From NCBI RefSeq assembly GCF_013155465.1, contig NZ_JABJVX010000005.1, forward strand, positions 62,001 through 126,000: 64,000 bases of DNA. Direction: 5' to 3'. Within the stretch, counting starts at the first letter, position 1; every line of letters starts with the position of its first letter. Below the pieces are notes generated by a model. That model saw nothing but the letters and a program-made list of their open reading frames with translations, did no database searches and was not told the origin of the DNA. The position numbers and the translations under genes are program-made. This document shows positions 17,076-26,055 of this stretch, piece after piece. This DNA comes from Alterinioella nitratireducens (GTDB taxonomy: Bacteria; Pseudomonadota; Alphaproteobacteria; Rhodobacterales; Rhodobacteraceae).

Positions 17076-17996
17076 TCAGAGGCCGTTGATGACGTCCGTA
17101 TCGGCCTCGATCTGGGCAGTCGCCTCCTCGGCGTTCTGCCAGTAGATCAGCGCGCCGGTTTCCGCGGCCAGGGTCTGCGCCCGCTCGCTGGCCATGGTCT
17201 CCCGCGCGACCGCGATGATCGCATCGCGCACGTCCTGCGGGGTGTCGCGATGCACGAACAGGCCGTTCCACAGCGACAGGTTCAGGCTCGGCTCGATTTC
17301 GGCCACGGTCGGCACGTCATCGAGGATCGAGATGCGCTCGCCTGTGACCGAGGCCAGGATCGTCACATCGTCCAGGCAGGGCAGGATCAGTTGCAGCGTC
17401 GTGTTGATCACATCCGCGTCGCCCGAGGCCAGCGTATTGCAATCCAGCGCATCGAAGGCGGCGTCGGACCCGTAGGAAAACCCCATCCGGTCGGCCAGCG
17501 CCAGTGTCACCCGCGTCGGCACCAGCGGTGCGCCGAAATGGCCAAGCACAAGGTCGTTGTCCTGCGCGTACTCGGCCAGTTCCTGCATCGTGGAATAGGG
17601 CGCGTCGCCCGAGGCGGCGATGACGAAAGGATAGGTCAGGAAGATGCCGAGCGGCTCGAACGGGTTTGGCGACAGCTCAGGGATGCCGAGGTTCGGGCCG
17701 ACCACCGGCACCGCGACCACGAAAGAGCCGATGACCGAGCCATCCGCGGGGGCGTTGGCCACCTGCACCGCGCCGGGGAAGGGGCCGCCGCCACCGCCGG
17801 GCACGTTGATGACCGCCGTGGGCACGCCGTAGGCTTCCTGGAAATCCTCGGCGACCATGCGCGTCAGCACATCCTCCAGGTCGCCCGGCGGGAACGGCAC
17901 CACGATGGATACGGGCCGGTCCGGATATTCGGCAAGCGCCCCGGTCGCGGACACGCCAAGGGCCAGAGCGGCGGCGGCTATCTGTTTGATCATCAT
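17076..17996 (-). CDS. tctC: Tripartite tricarboxylate transporter substrate-binding protein
   Basis: A 306-residue periplasmic binding protein. The N-terminus MMIKQIAAAALALGVSATGALA is a Sec signal peptide with cleavage before EYPDRP. The mature start EYPDRPVSIVVPFPPGD is the signature of the Bug/TctC family, and NVPGGGGGPFPGAVQVANAPADG forms the substrate loop. The start is one of two adjacent ATGs (17996 or 17993) behind GGGAG. It is the first gene of the tct operon, divergent from an IclR regulator. It is slightly diverged from the standard Bug pattern, so the ligand is unclear. Confidence 0.9.
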   Translation of the reverse strand: MMIKQIAAAALALGVSATGALAEYPDRPVSIVVPFPPGDLEDVLTRMVAEDFQEAYGVPTAVINVPGGGGGPFPGAVQVANAPADGSVIGSFVVAVPVVGPNLGIPELSPNPFEPLGIFLTYPFVIAASGDAPYSTMQELAEYAQDNDLVLGHFGAPLVPTRVTLALADRMGFSYGSDAAFDALDCNTLASGDADVINTTLQLILPCLDDVTILASVTGERISILDDVPTVAEIEPSLNLSLWNGLFVHRDTPQDVRDAIIAVARETMASERAQTLAAETGALIYWQNAEEATAQIEADTDVINGL

Positions 17997-18016
17997 CGTC
18001 TCCCAAAATCTCAATT

Positions 18017-18033
18017 GGTTCATTTATTGAACC
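18017..18033. promoter_or_regulatory. Palindromic operator between tctC and iclR
   Basis: A perfect inverted repeat GGTTCA-N5-TGAACC lies 21 bases before the tctC start and within the shared divergent region. A single further TGAACC half-site occurs at 18084-18089. The size and symmetry suit an IclR dimer, so this is a strong candidate for the site through which the neighbouring regulator controls tctCBA and itself. Confidence 0.6.
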
Positions 18034-18127
18034 GTTGGTGCGATAAGTGTTGCGTATCGGATGGCTTTCTGTCAACGATTATATGAACCGATGCCCTGCT
18101 TTGCGGCGTCATCCATTCGGGATCAGC

Positions 18128-18928
18128 ATGGCCAACACCTCCTCTACCGTTGACAAGGCTTTGACGCTGCTTGGCTTTTTCACCGAGCGGCGCAGCGCGG
18201 CGGGGTTGAGCGAGCTGGCCCGGCTGAGCGGCTTCAACAAGGCCACGACGCTGCGATTCCTCAACTCGCTGGAAGCGAAGGGATTCGTCGAACAGGACGC
18301 GGCCACCCGCGCCTACCATCTGGGCCCCGCCTTCCTGCGTTTTGCCCAGGTCCGCGAATCGAGCTTCCCCTTTGCCCGCGCGGTGCGCGATATCCTGCAC
18401 GGCCTGGTCGAGAAGACCGGCGAGACCGCGCATGTCTCGGCCCTGTCGGGCGGGGTGCTGGCCAATATCGACCGGGTCGAAAGCAAACGCTCCAACCGCG
18501 TCGTGCTGGACCCCGGCGAGGTGCTGCCGTTTCACGCCACCGCCTCGGGCATTGTCTACCTTGCCTTCGCCGATCCCGATGTCACCGATGCCGCGCTGAA
18601 GGCCCCGCTGACCGGCCACACCGCCAAGACCATCACCGATCCCGCCGCGATCCGCGCCCGCGTGGACCAGGCCCGCGCCGATGGATACGCGCGCGCCGGA
18701 GAAACCTACGAGGATCAGGTCGTCGGCCTCGCCCTGCCCTATTTCGGGCCCTCCGGCGCTGTCTGCGGCGCGGTGGCCGTCGCCCTGCCCAAGGCGCGCG
18801 CCAGCGACGGCGCCGAGGCGCTGATCCTGCGCGAGTTGCGCACCGCCGCCCGGAAACTGTCCGCCGCCTGTGGCGGGGCGCTGCCCGATGATTTCCCCCA
18901 AGTCCCCGCCGATGACGTGAAGGAGTGA
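18128..18928 (+). CDS. IclR family transcriptional regulator
   Basis: A 266-residue regulator. The N-terminal winged helix (VDKALTLLGFFTERRSAAGLSELARLSG, then NKATTLRFLNSLEAKGFVEQD) occupies residues ~8-65, followed by the IclR effector domain (HVSALSGGVLANIDRVES ... PFHATASGIVYLAF ... RADGYARAGETYEDQVVGLALP). The start at 18128 is chosen because the domain begins directly after it; the frame opens at 18047 but the extra residues are atypical. It probably controls tctCBA (divergent) and the downstream aminotransferase, whose ATG follows four bases after its stop. Confidence 0.92.
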   Translation: MANTSSTVDKALTLLGFFTERRSAAGLSELARLSGFNKATTLRFLNSLEAKGFVEQDAATRAYHLGPAFLRFAQVRESSFPFARAVRDILHGLVEKTGETAHVSALSGGVLANIDRVESKRSNRVVLDPGEVLPFHATASGIVYLAFADPDVTDAALKAPLTGHTAKTITDPAAIRARVDQARADGYARAGETYEDQVVGLALPYFGPSGAVCGAVAVALPKARASDGAEALILRELRTAARKLSAACGGALPDDFPQVPADDVKE

Positions 18929-18931
18929 CCG

Positions 18932-20287
18932 ATGCGTGACCACAATTTCCTGACCGAGAACAACACCAAGCATCTCTGGCAGCCAATGGCCAACCCCGCC
19001 GAGGTCAAGGGCAACCCGCCCAGGATCATCACCGGGGCCGAGGGCGTGCGCATCACCGATATCGACGGCCATTCCATGATCGACGCCGTTGGGGGCCTCT
19101 GGAACGCCAATCTCGGCTATTCCTGCGAGCCGATCAAACAGGCCATCGCCGACCAGCTTCAGACCCTGCCCTATTATTCCAGCTTTCGGGGCACCATGCC
19201 CGGCCCCGCGATCGAACTGGCCTATGAGCTGCGCGAGTGGTTCGCCGAGGACGGGTTGACCCGCGCCTTCTTCACCTCCGGCGGCTCCGACAGCATCGAC
19301 GTGTCCTTGCGGCTGGCCCGCCAATATCACAAGCTGCGCGGCGAGGGCGAACGGGTCAAGTTCATCTCCTTCAAGAAGGGCTATCACGGCACCCATTGGG
19401 GAGGTGCCTCGATCAACGGCAACGCCAATTTCCGGCGCAATTACGAGCCCCTCCTGCCCGGCTGCATCCACATCCCCGCGCCATACCCCTACCGCAACCC
19501 GTTCGGCGAGACCGACCCCGCGAGGCTGGCGCAACTGATCGCCGCCACGCTGGAGGACGAGATCGCCTTTAACGGCGCCACCACCATCGCCGCCTTCATC
19601 ATGGAGCCGATCCTGGGCGCGGGCGGCGTGATCCCGCCGCATGAAACCCTGATGCCAATGATCCGCGAGATCTGCGACCGCAACGGCATCCTGCTTATCG
19701 CGGATGAGGTCATCACCGCCTTCGGCCGCACCGGGGCCTGGACCGGCAGCCGCCTCTGGGGCGTGCAGCCCGACATGACCTGTTTCGCCAAGGCCATCAC
19801 CAACGCCTATTTCCCGATGGGCGGCGTGATGATCTCGGAACGTCTGGTTGACGCCTTCGAGACCTCCACCGACGCCACCGGCTCCATCGGTTCGGGCTAC
19901 ACCTATTCCGGCCACCCGGTCGGGGCTGCGGCGGCGCTAGCCTGTCTGGAGGAAACCAAACGCCTGAACGTCATCGAAAATGCCGCCGCGCGCGGCACGC
20001 AGCTTTACGAGGGCTGCAAACGGCTGATGGAAAAGCACGAGCTCATCGGCGATGTACGCGGCGGGCACGGAATGATGACGGCACTGGAATGTGTCGCCGA
20101 CCGCGACAGCAAGGCGCCTGCGCCGGGGCCGAGAATGGCGAAGGTGCAGGAAACCGCCTATGCCGAGGGTGTGATGATCCGCGTCTCCGGCCCCAACATC
20201 ATCCTCTCGCCGCCGCTGATCCTTGATGAAGCCGATGCAAGCGCCATCATCGACGCGCTCGATGCCGGGTTTACGGCGGCGGGCTGA
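18932..20287 (+). CDS. Class III (omega) aminotransferase, PLP-dependent
   Basis: A 451-residue class III aminotransferase. Landmarks: AVGGLWNANLGYS (53-63), FTSGGSDSIDVSLRLAR with PLP-phosphate-binding residues, YHGTHWGGAS, EPILGAGGVIPP, ADEV with D258 contacting the PLP nitrogen, and the Schiff-base lysine K287 in CFAKAITN. It resembles omega-amino acid:pyruvate aminotransferases. AAGGAG lies within the end of iclR. The cluster with an aldehyde dehydrogenase and TctABC suggests use of an amine- or amino-acid-containing substrate, which I cannot define. Confidence 0.9.
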   Translation: MRDHNFLTENNTKHLWQPMANPAEVKGNPPRIITGAEGVRITDIDGHSMIDAVGGLWNANLGYSCEPIKQAIADQLQTLPYYSSFRGTMPGPAIELAYELREWFAEDGLTRAFFTSGGSDSIDVSLRLARQYHKLRGEGERVKFISFKKGYHGTHWGGASINGNANFRRNYEPLLPGCIHIPAPYPYRNPFGETDPARLAQLIAATLEDEIAFNGATTIAAFIMEPILGAGGVIPPHETLMPMIREICDRNGILLIADEVITAFGRTGAWTGSRLWGVQPDMTCFAKAITNAYFPMGGVMISERLVDAFETSTDATGSIGSGYTYSGHPVGAAAALACLEETKRLNVIENAAARGTQLYEGCKRLMEKHELIGDVRGGHGMMTALECVADRDSKAPAPGPRMAKVQETAYAEGVMIRVSGPNIILSPPLILDEADASAIIDALDAGFTAAG

Positions 20288-20306
20288 AGCAAGGGGGGAG
20301 GATAAG

Positions 20307-21530
20307 ATGAGCGACAAGACAATCCTGATCCTGGGAACCGGCGACACGAAATCGGACGAGATGCGCTATCTGTCGGACTGCATCACCGGCCAGGGCGCGC
20401 GCCCGCTGGTGATGGATGTCGGCGTGTTGGGCGAGCCTGAAGCCCATGTCGACATCACGCGGCACGAGGTGGCCGAGGCCGCGAACACCACGAACGCCGA
20501 CATCATCGCGCTTGGCGACGAGAACCTCGCCATGGCCAAAACCTCCGAAGGGGCGGCGGCGCTGGCGCAGCGCTTGCAGCAGGCGGGCAAGGTCCACGGC
20601 ATCCTGATCCTCGGCGGCACCATGGGCACCGATCTGGCGCTTGACGTGTGCAACGCCCTGCCGATGGGCTTTCCCAAGGTGATCGTGACCACGGTGGCCT
20701 TCTCGCCGCTCCTGCCCGGCCCCCGCATCGCGCCCGACGTGATGATGATCCTCTGGGCGGGCGGGCTCTATGGCCTGAACGCGATCTGCAAATCATCGCT
20801 CAGCCAGGCGGCGGGGGCCGTATTGGGGGCTGCCCGCGCGGTCGAAGCCCCGGACGCGACACGCCCCGTCATCGGCATGACCTCGCTCGGCACCTCGTCG
20901 CTCAAATACATCAAGGCGCTGAAACCGGCGCTGGAGGCGCGCGGTTTCGAGGTCGCGATCTTCCACACCACCGGCATGGGCGGGCAGGCGTTCGAGGCGC
21001 TGGCCGCCAAGGGGGCCTTCGCCTGCGTGATGGATTTCTCGCTGGTCGAGGTCTCGAACCACCTGCACGGCTCGGTCGTCAGCGCCGGGGCCACCCGCCT
21101 CACCGCGGCAGGGCGCGCGGGCATTCCCCAGATCATCGCACCGGGCGGTGTCAGCCTCATTGACATGCAGGCCTGGGCCGATCCGGACCCGCGCTTTGAG
21201 GGGCGCGAGATCCACGCCCATAACCGCCTGATCGCCTGCGCCCTGATGAGCCATGAGGAAAAGGCGCAGGCAGGCCGCGAAATCGCACGGAAGGCCGCCG
21301 CTGCGAAAGGCCCGGTGCGTGTTCTCATGCCCATTCAAGGCATCGACGAATGGGACCGCCCCGGCGGCCCGTTCCATGACCCCGACGGGCTGGCGCAACT
21401 GGCCGGGGCGCTGTCCGAGGCTCCGGGCTATGAGGCGCTGGACGCCCATATCAACGACGCGGCCTTTGCCGAACGGGCGCTTGAGATCCTCGACGGCTGG
21501 ATCGCGGAGGGCACCGTGCCCCGTCCCTGA
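20307..21530 (+). CDS. Tm-1-like ATP-binding (UPF0261) family protein
   Basis: A 407-residue protein of the Tm-1/UPF0261 type: an N-terminal nucleotide-binding domain opening ILILGTGDTKSDEMRYL, the loop ILGGTMGTDLA, then a C-terminal TIM-barrel-like half with HTTGMGGQAFEALA and PGGVSLIDM. A strong GGGGGGAGGA precedes the ATG at 20307; the frame extension to 20223 lies inside the aminotransferase. The family name comes from a plant virus-resistance protein. Bacterial members have no firm function, and here it is part of a catabolic-looking operon. Confidence 0.85.
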   Translation: MSDKTILILGTGDTKSDEMRYLSDCITGQGARPLVMDVGVLGEPEAHVDITRHEVAEAANTTNADIIALGDENLAMAKTSEGAAALAQRLQQAGKVHGILILGGTMGTDLALDVCNALPMGFPKVIVTTVAFSPLLPGPRIAPDVMMILWAGGLYGLNAICKSSLSQAAGAVLGAARAVEAPDATRPVIGMTSLGTSSLKYIKALKPALEARGFEVAIFHTTGMGGQAFEALAAKGAFACVMDFSLVEVSNHLHGSVVSAGATRLTAAGRAGIPQIIAPGGVSLIDMQAWADPDPRFEGREIHAHNRLIACALMSHEEKAQAGREIARKAAAAKGPVRVLMPIQGIDEWDRPGGPFHDPDGLAQLAGALSEAPGYEALDAHINDAAFAERALEILDGWIAEGTVPRP

Positions 21531-21599
21531 CGTTGCGCGAGGCTTGCCAGACCGCGCGCCCCGCGCCACCATTCCCTGACTCAAGAGGGGGATGAGAGC

Positions 21600-22748
21600 A
21601 TGCCGACCCACGCCTGGATGACCGACGACCACCGCGCCTTTGCCGACACTGTCAAACGGTTCCTGAGCGAGGAGTTTCAGCCCAACCGCGACACCTGGAA
21701 AGAGGCGGGGATGATCCCCAAGGACTTCTGGCGCAAGGCGGGCGATCTCGGCATTCTCGGCGCGACCGTGCCCGAGGAACATGGCGGCCTCGGCCTGTCT
21801 TACGGGTTTGATGTCGTCACCTTCCTGGAACAGGGCCGCATCGGCGACAGCGGGTGGGGCTTCTCGGTCCACAACATCGCCACGCATTACATCGCCGCCT
21901 ATGGCACCGAGCAGCAACGCGCCCGCTGGCTGCCGAAACTGGCAAGCGGAGAGATGGTCGCCGCCATCGCCATGACCGAACCCGGCACCGGGTCGGACCT
22001 GCAAGCGGTCAAGACCACCGCGATTGCCGATGGCAACGAATACTGCCTGAACGGCTCCAAGACCTTCATCACCAATGGGGCCAGCGCCGACCTCATTGTG
22101 ACCGTCGCCAAGACCGACCCGAAATCGCGCTCAAAGGGTGTCTCGCTGATGGTGGTGGAAACCGGTGGGCTTGAGGGGTTCAGCGTCGGGCGCAAGCTGG
22201 ACAAGATGGGGATGCGCAGGAATGACACGGCGGAGCTGAGCTTCGACAATGTCCGCATCCCGCGTACGCATCTGTTAGGCGACGAGGAGGGGCAGGGGTT
22301 CTATCAATTGATGAAGCAACTGCCCTGGGAACGGCTGATCCTGGGCTATGGCGCGCTCGGCGCCTCCGAATGCGCGCTGGCGGTGACGCTGGACTACGTG
22401 CGCGAACGCCGCGCCTTCGGGCAGCGCATCATGGATTTCCAGAACACCCGCTTCAGGCTGGCCGAATGTGCCACCAAGGTGGAGATCCTCGCCGCCTTCC
22501 TCGACGCCTGCCTTGCGGAACTGGAACGGGGGACGCTGAGGGCCGAAAAGGCCGCGATGGCGAAATGGTGGGGCAGCCAGGCGCAATGCGAGATCGTGGA
22601 TGAGTGCCTGCAACTGCATGGCGGCTATGGCTACATGAACGAATATCTTATAGCAGAACTTTACGCCGATGCGCGGGTGCAGAAGATTTATGGCGGCACC
22701 AACGAGATCATGAAGGAATTGATCGCGCGGGGGCTGGACAAGGACTGA
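21600..22748 (+). CDS. Acyl-CoA dehydrogenase
   Basis: A 382-residue flavoprotein that would introduce a 2,3-double bond into an acyl-CoA and pass electrons to ETF. Seen: AMTEPGTGSDLQAVKT (family signature 1), FITNGASADL, the C-terminal QLHGGYGYMNEYLIAELYADARV holding the likely catalytic Glu, and the IYGGTNEIMKELI end motif. It is preceded by AGAGGGGGATGAG and follows the Tm-1-like gene by 69 bases. It is probably the last gene of the IclR-headed operon. Chain-length specificity is not readable; the motif set is closest to short or branched-chain enzymes. Confidence 0.92.
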   Translation: MPTHAWMTDDHRAFADTVKRFLSEEFQPNRDTWKEAGMIPKDFWRKAGDLGILGATVPEEHGGLGLSYGFDVVTFLEQGRIGDSGWGFSVHNIATHYIAAYGTEQQRARWLPKLASGEMVAAIAMTEPGTGSDLQAVKTTAIADGNEYCLNGSKTFITNGASADLIVTVAKTDPKSRSKGVSLMVVETGGLEGFSVGRKLDKMGMRRNDTAELSFDNVRIPRTHLLGDEEGQGFYQLMKQLPWERLILGYGALGASECALAVTLDYVRERRAFGQRIMDFQNTRFRLAECATKVEILAAFLDACLAELERGTLRAEKAAMAKWWGSQAQCEIVDECLQLHGGYGYMNEYLIAELYADARVQKIYGGTNEIMKELIARGLDKD

Positions 22749-22762
22749 CTCCGGGGGTGCAA

Positions 22763-22802
22763 AGGGCCTTCGAAGGCCCTCATGAGGCTTTTCGAAAAGC
22801 CT
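22763..22802. repeat. Double-hairpin intergenic repeat, copy 1
   Basis: Two adjoining perfect palindromes: AGGGCCTTCGAAGGCCCT, then after four bases AGGCTTTTCGAAAAGCCT. Both centre on TTCGAA. The same two-palindrome unit recurs at 26095-26136. Here it lies between two genes that converge (acyl-CoA dehydrogenase and transglutaminase), where it could act as a bidirectional terminator. Confidence 0.8.
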
Positions 22803-22816
22803 TGGCCCGCCAACGC

Positions 22817-23710
22817 TCAGGCCACGCGCGCGGAAGACGGGAAGACCAGCGCCTCGCCCTCGGGCCGCGTGCGTAACATGTCGAGGATCTCGCCATCCTC
22901 CAGCCCATCCTCGATCCGGTCGGTCCAGACCCGGAAATAGCTCAGCCGGTAATCCCCGAAAGACGTGATCATCGCCACATCCGCCGCGTCAGAGCCGCGC
23001 ACCATGAGAATACGGCCGATCCGGGGTTCGTTGTAGCGCGCGTCGAACGTATGCCACGCGCCGCCCAGGAACACCTCGAACCAGGCGCAGAAATCGCCTG
23101 CCCCCGAATCCGGCACGCCGATATCGCCCAGGTAGCCGCTGGCGTATCGCGCCGGAATGTTCATGGCCCGGCACAGCGAGATCGCCAGATGGGCGAAATC
23201 GCGACACACGCCGGTCTTCTCGCGGAACACGTCCGACGCCGTCTTGTTGGCGCGACCGAATTGGTAGCCGAAAGTGACGTGGCTATGGACAAATCCGGTG
23301 ATGGCCTGCACGCGCGGCCATCCCTCCACAGTATAGCCGAACAACGCCCAAGCCTGCTGGATCAGGTTGTCGCTGTCACAATACCGGCTGGCCAAGAGGT
23401 GGGCCAGAACGTCGTCGGGCAGATCCTCAATGGCGTGCTGGCGCGCGTCCGGCACCTGGCGATCGGGTTGCGCGTCAAACTCGATGACACAGTCCGACCA
23501 CATCCGCGTCGGCCCCACTGGCGCAACAATACGGGTGATCCGGTTGCCAAACTGGTCGTCATACGCCCGCGTCGGACAGTTGGCCGGAACGCGGACGAAA
23601 TCCTCGCCGATCAGCCGCCCGATCACGTCACGATGCGTCGAAAGCGCCAGCAGCATGGGGACAGGTGACGTGCATTCGACATCAATCTCGAATCCGAAAC
23701 GGATCAGCAT
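22817..23710 (-). CDS. Transglutaminase-like protein with altered catalytic triad
   Basis: A 297-residue cytosolic protein. The transglutaminase core is clear: C169 in TGVCRDFAHLAISLCRAMNIPARYASGYL and D223 in WHTFDARYNEPR. The position of the catalytic His is C208 (GDFCAWFEVFL), so the Cys-His-Asp triad is incomplete. As I recall, a subgroup of these proteins carries Ser there, so a non-His residue may be the rule in this branch. The start at 23710 has AAGGATG upstream. It is divergent from a second transglutaminase-like gene with an intact triad. Function unknown; peptide hydrolysis or ligation is the family's chemistry. Confidence 0.85.
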   Translation of the reverse strand: MLIRFGFEIDVECTSPVPMLLALSTHRDVIGRLIGEDFVRVPANCPTRAYDDQFGNRITRIVAPVGPTRMWSDCVIEFDAQPDRQVPDARQHAIEDLPDDVLAHLLASRYCDSDNLIQQAWALFGYTVEGWPRVQAITGFVHSHVTFGYQFGRANKTASDVFREKTGVCRDFAHLAISLCRAMNIPARYASGYLGDIGVPDSGAGDFCAWFEVFLGGAWHTFDARYNEPRIGRILMVRGSDAADVAMITSFGDYRLSYFRVWTDRIEDGLEDGEILDMLRTRPEGEALVFPSSARVA

Positions 23711-23812
23711 CACTTCATCCTTGTTTTCAGGGTCGCTGGCGGCCAGGGTTCGGTGTCTCGGGAAGGCCTCGTGCCATCGGGGAAAATGCCTCAAACCCGG
23801 AAAGGTTCCCGT

Positions 23813-24694
23813 GTGCCCCGTATCCTGCGCATCCTACATCGGACCGAATACAATTACGACCGTCCTGTTTTTCTGCACCCGCATCACCTCATGTTGCGGC
23901 CCCGCGACGGACATGACCTGTGGGTCGATGACGCGTTCCTGACGATCAGACCCAAGGCGAGTTTGCGTTGGTATTTCGACACGTTCGGGAATTCCATCGC
24001 CGAAGCGACGTTCACCGAGCCCGCCAATCGCCTGGTGATCGAGAGCGAGTTGGTACTGCGCCGCTATGTCACCGAATTCATGTCCCGCCAGGACGGGCCG
24101 CATGTCTGTCCCTACCCCTTCACCTATTCCAAAGACGAAGCGCGCGACCTGTTTCCCTACATTGGCCTTGAGAATGAACACGATGCCGGGACGCTGGACG
24201 ATTGGCTGAACGCGCATTTCACCGAACGACCGGATGGGGCCTTCCTGTTCCTGCGTCGTCTCAGCCACGCAATCCACCGCGAACTGGGCTATTCCAGCCG
24301 CGACGAGATGGGCACGCAGACAGCTGGCGAAACCATCGCCAGGGGGGAAGGCACCTGTCGGGATTTCGCATTTCTGTTCATGGAGGCCACGCGCCGTTTC
24401 GGGTTTGCCGCCCGTTTTGTCACCGGCTATCTGAACGATTCCGTAGGCGGGCCGGACGCGCCCGTCGGCGGCGGCGCGACCCATGCCTGGGCCGACGTCT
24501 TCGTTCCCGGTGAAGGCTGGGTCGAGTTCGACCCGACCAATCGAATCACGGCAGGCAGCGCCCTGATCCGGGTTGCGACCACCCGCACACCCGCACAGGC
24601 CTCGCCGGTCTCGGGCAGTTACGACGGCACCGAAGCGAGCTTCCTCGGCCTCTCCGTGTCCGTCGATGTGCGCGAAGTGGACAGCCCGGACTGA
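23813..24694 (+). CDS. Transglutaminase-like protein, intact triad
   Basis: A 293-residue protein with an N-terminal beta domain (LRILHRTEYNYDRPVFLHPHHLMLRPRD) and a transglutaminase core: C182 (GEGTCRDFAFLFMEATRRFG), H224 (GATHAWADVFVPG) and D240 (WVEFDPTNR). The start is the GTG at 23813, preceded by GGAAAGG eight bases away, because family members begin at RILRILH; an in-frame ATG at 23786 is the alternative. It is divergent from the altered-triad paralogue, and the shared 102-base gap must hold both promoters. Such pairs are often next to proteolysis or peptide genes, but here the following genes are sulfur-related. Confidence 0.85.
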   Translation: MPRILRILHRTEYNYDRPVFLHPHHLMLRPRDGHDLWVDDAFLTIRPKASLRWYFDTFGNSIAEATFTEPANRLVIESELVLRRYVTEFMSRQDGPHVCPYPFTYSKDEARDLFPYIGLENEHDAGTLDDWLNAHFTERPDGAFLFLRRLSHAIHRELGYSSRDEMGTQTAGETIARGEGTCRDFAFLFMEATRRFGFAARFVTGYLNDSVGGPDAPVGGGATHAWADVFVPGEGWVEFDPTNRITAGSALIRVATTRTPAQASPVSGSYDGTEASFLGLSVSVDVREVDSPD

Positions 24695-24756
24695 CCCGGA
24701 ACGGATGGAACCCCGCCGCCTGCCCGCCTGTTGTCCCCCGAAAGGAGGTTCGACAG

Positions 24757-25656
24757 ATGACCTATTCCAGCACCAGCCCATCCACCGGCCCCGGCTCGCC
24801 CGAGGTGTTCGGGTTCTATGACGACGACACCGGCAGCATCCAGTATCTGGTCGCCGACCCTGAAACGTCCAAAGCGGCCCTGGTCGATGTTGTCCTGGGC
24901 TTCGACCCCGAAAGTGCCGCGACCCATTCCGCCGGGGCCGATGCGATCCTGTCCTTCGCGTCTTCCGAGGGGTTCGAGATCGAATGGATCCTCGACACCC
25001 ACCCCCATGCGGATCACCTGATGGCGTCTTCCGTCCTCAAGGACCGGATCGGCAAACCCAATGCCATCGGCGAGAAGGTGAAAGAGATCGCGGAGCTCTG
25101 GCGCGACTATTACAACATGCCCGACGCGTTCGATCCGGCCCGCGATTTCGACCGCCTCTTCGCGGATGGCGATGAGTTTCAGATCGGAAACCTGCCGGTC
25201 CGCGTCATGCTGACCCCCGGTCATACGCTCGGCTCGATCACCTATGTGGTCGGCGACGACGCGGCCTTCGTCCATGACACCTTCATGCAGCCCGATGTCG
25301 GCACCTCGCGCGCCGATTTCCCCGGCGGCTCGGCAGGGGAGCTTTACGACAGCCTTCAGGCGATCCTGTCCCTGCCGGACCGCACCCGCCTCTTCATCGG
25401 ACACGATTACGGCAGCGATTTTCGCGAAACGCCTGACTGGGTTTCGACCGTGGCCGAACAGCGCCGCCACAACGCCCATATCGGCGGCGGCGTGGCGAAA
25501 GCGGAGTACGTCACGACCAGGGAAGAGCGGGACAAGACCCTGGCCCTGCCCGACCGGATGCTGCACGTTCTGCAGATGAACCTGCGCGCGGGCCGCCTGC
25601 CCGAGCCGGAAAGCGAGGACAACCGCTACCTGAAAATCCCGCTGAACCGCTTTTGA
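24757..25656 (+). CDS. ETHE1/Blh-like metallo-beta-lactamase, putative persulfide dioxygenase
   Basis: A 299-residue MBL-fold protein with the intact metal motif THPHADH around residues 85-91, then PGHTLGSITY and FVHDTFMQPDVGTSRADFPGG, and a C-terminal IGHDYGSD. The GTSRADFPGG loop is characteristic of the ETHE1/Blh group, which oxidises glutathione persulfide to sulfite. AAGGAGG precedes the ATG. A rhodanese follows 11 bases after the stop, which supports a sulfide-detoxification role. No sulfide:quinone oxidoreductase or BigR-type regulator is seen nearby. Confidence 0.85.
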   Translation: MTYSSTSPSTGPGSPEVFGFYDDDTGSIQYLVADPETSKAALVDVVLGFDPESAATHSAGADAILSFASSEGFEIEWILDTHPHADHLMASSVLKDRIGKPNAIGEKVKEIAELWRDYYNMPDAFDPARDFDRLFADGDEFQIGNLPVRVMLTPGHTLGSITYVVGDDAAFVHDTFMQPDVGTSRADFPGGSAGELYDSLQAILSLPDRTRLFIGHDYGSDFRETPDWVSTVAEQRRHNAHIGGGVAKAEYVTTREERDKTLALPDRMLHVLQMNLRAGRLPEPESEDNRYLKIPLNRF

Positions 25657-25667
25657 AGGAGACCGGA

Positions 25668-26051
25668 ATGGACACCGAGAAGACCGAGAACGGCACATTG
25701 GAGACATGGACGCCCGAGGAGGTCTCCAGGGCCTTTGAAGACCGCAAGATCGTGGTCATCGACGTGCGCACCCCGCAGGAATTCAACGTCGAGCGGATCG
25801 AAGGCGCGCTTCTGGCCCCGATGCAGGCGTTTCACCCCGAACACATGCCCGCCCAGGACGGCAAGCGCATCGTGTTCCACTGCGGCTCGGGCGCAAGGTC
25901 GGAAAAGGTGGCGCGGCTCTGTCTCGACCATGGCTTCGGTCGCGTCGCCCATATGAAGGGCGGTTTCGGGGCGTGGAAGGCGGCGGGCCTGCCCTATACC
26001 GGCACCGACATGGCCACCGGCGCGCCCAAGACGATGCGCAAGGAGAGTTGA
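25668..26051 (+). CDS. Rhodanese-like sulfurtransferase
   Basis: A 127-residue single-domain rhodanese. The persulfide-forming cysteine is C72 in VFHCGSGARSEK, with the preceding IDVRTPQEFNVERIEGA as the family's CH2A region. GAAGGAG lies upstream of the ATG at 25668. It is co-transcribed with the ETHE1-like gene and would exchange sulfane sulfur with glutathione persulfide or sulfite. Confidence 0.9.
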   Translation: MDTEKTENGTLETWTPEEVSRAFEDRKIVVIDVRTPQEFNVERIEGALLAPMQAFHPEHMPAQDGKRIVFHCGSGARSEKVARLCLDHGFGRVAHMKGGFGAWKAAGLPYTGTDMATGAPKTMRKES

Positions 26052-26055
26052 GGGG

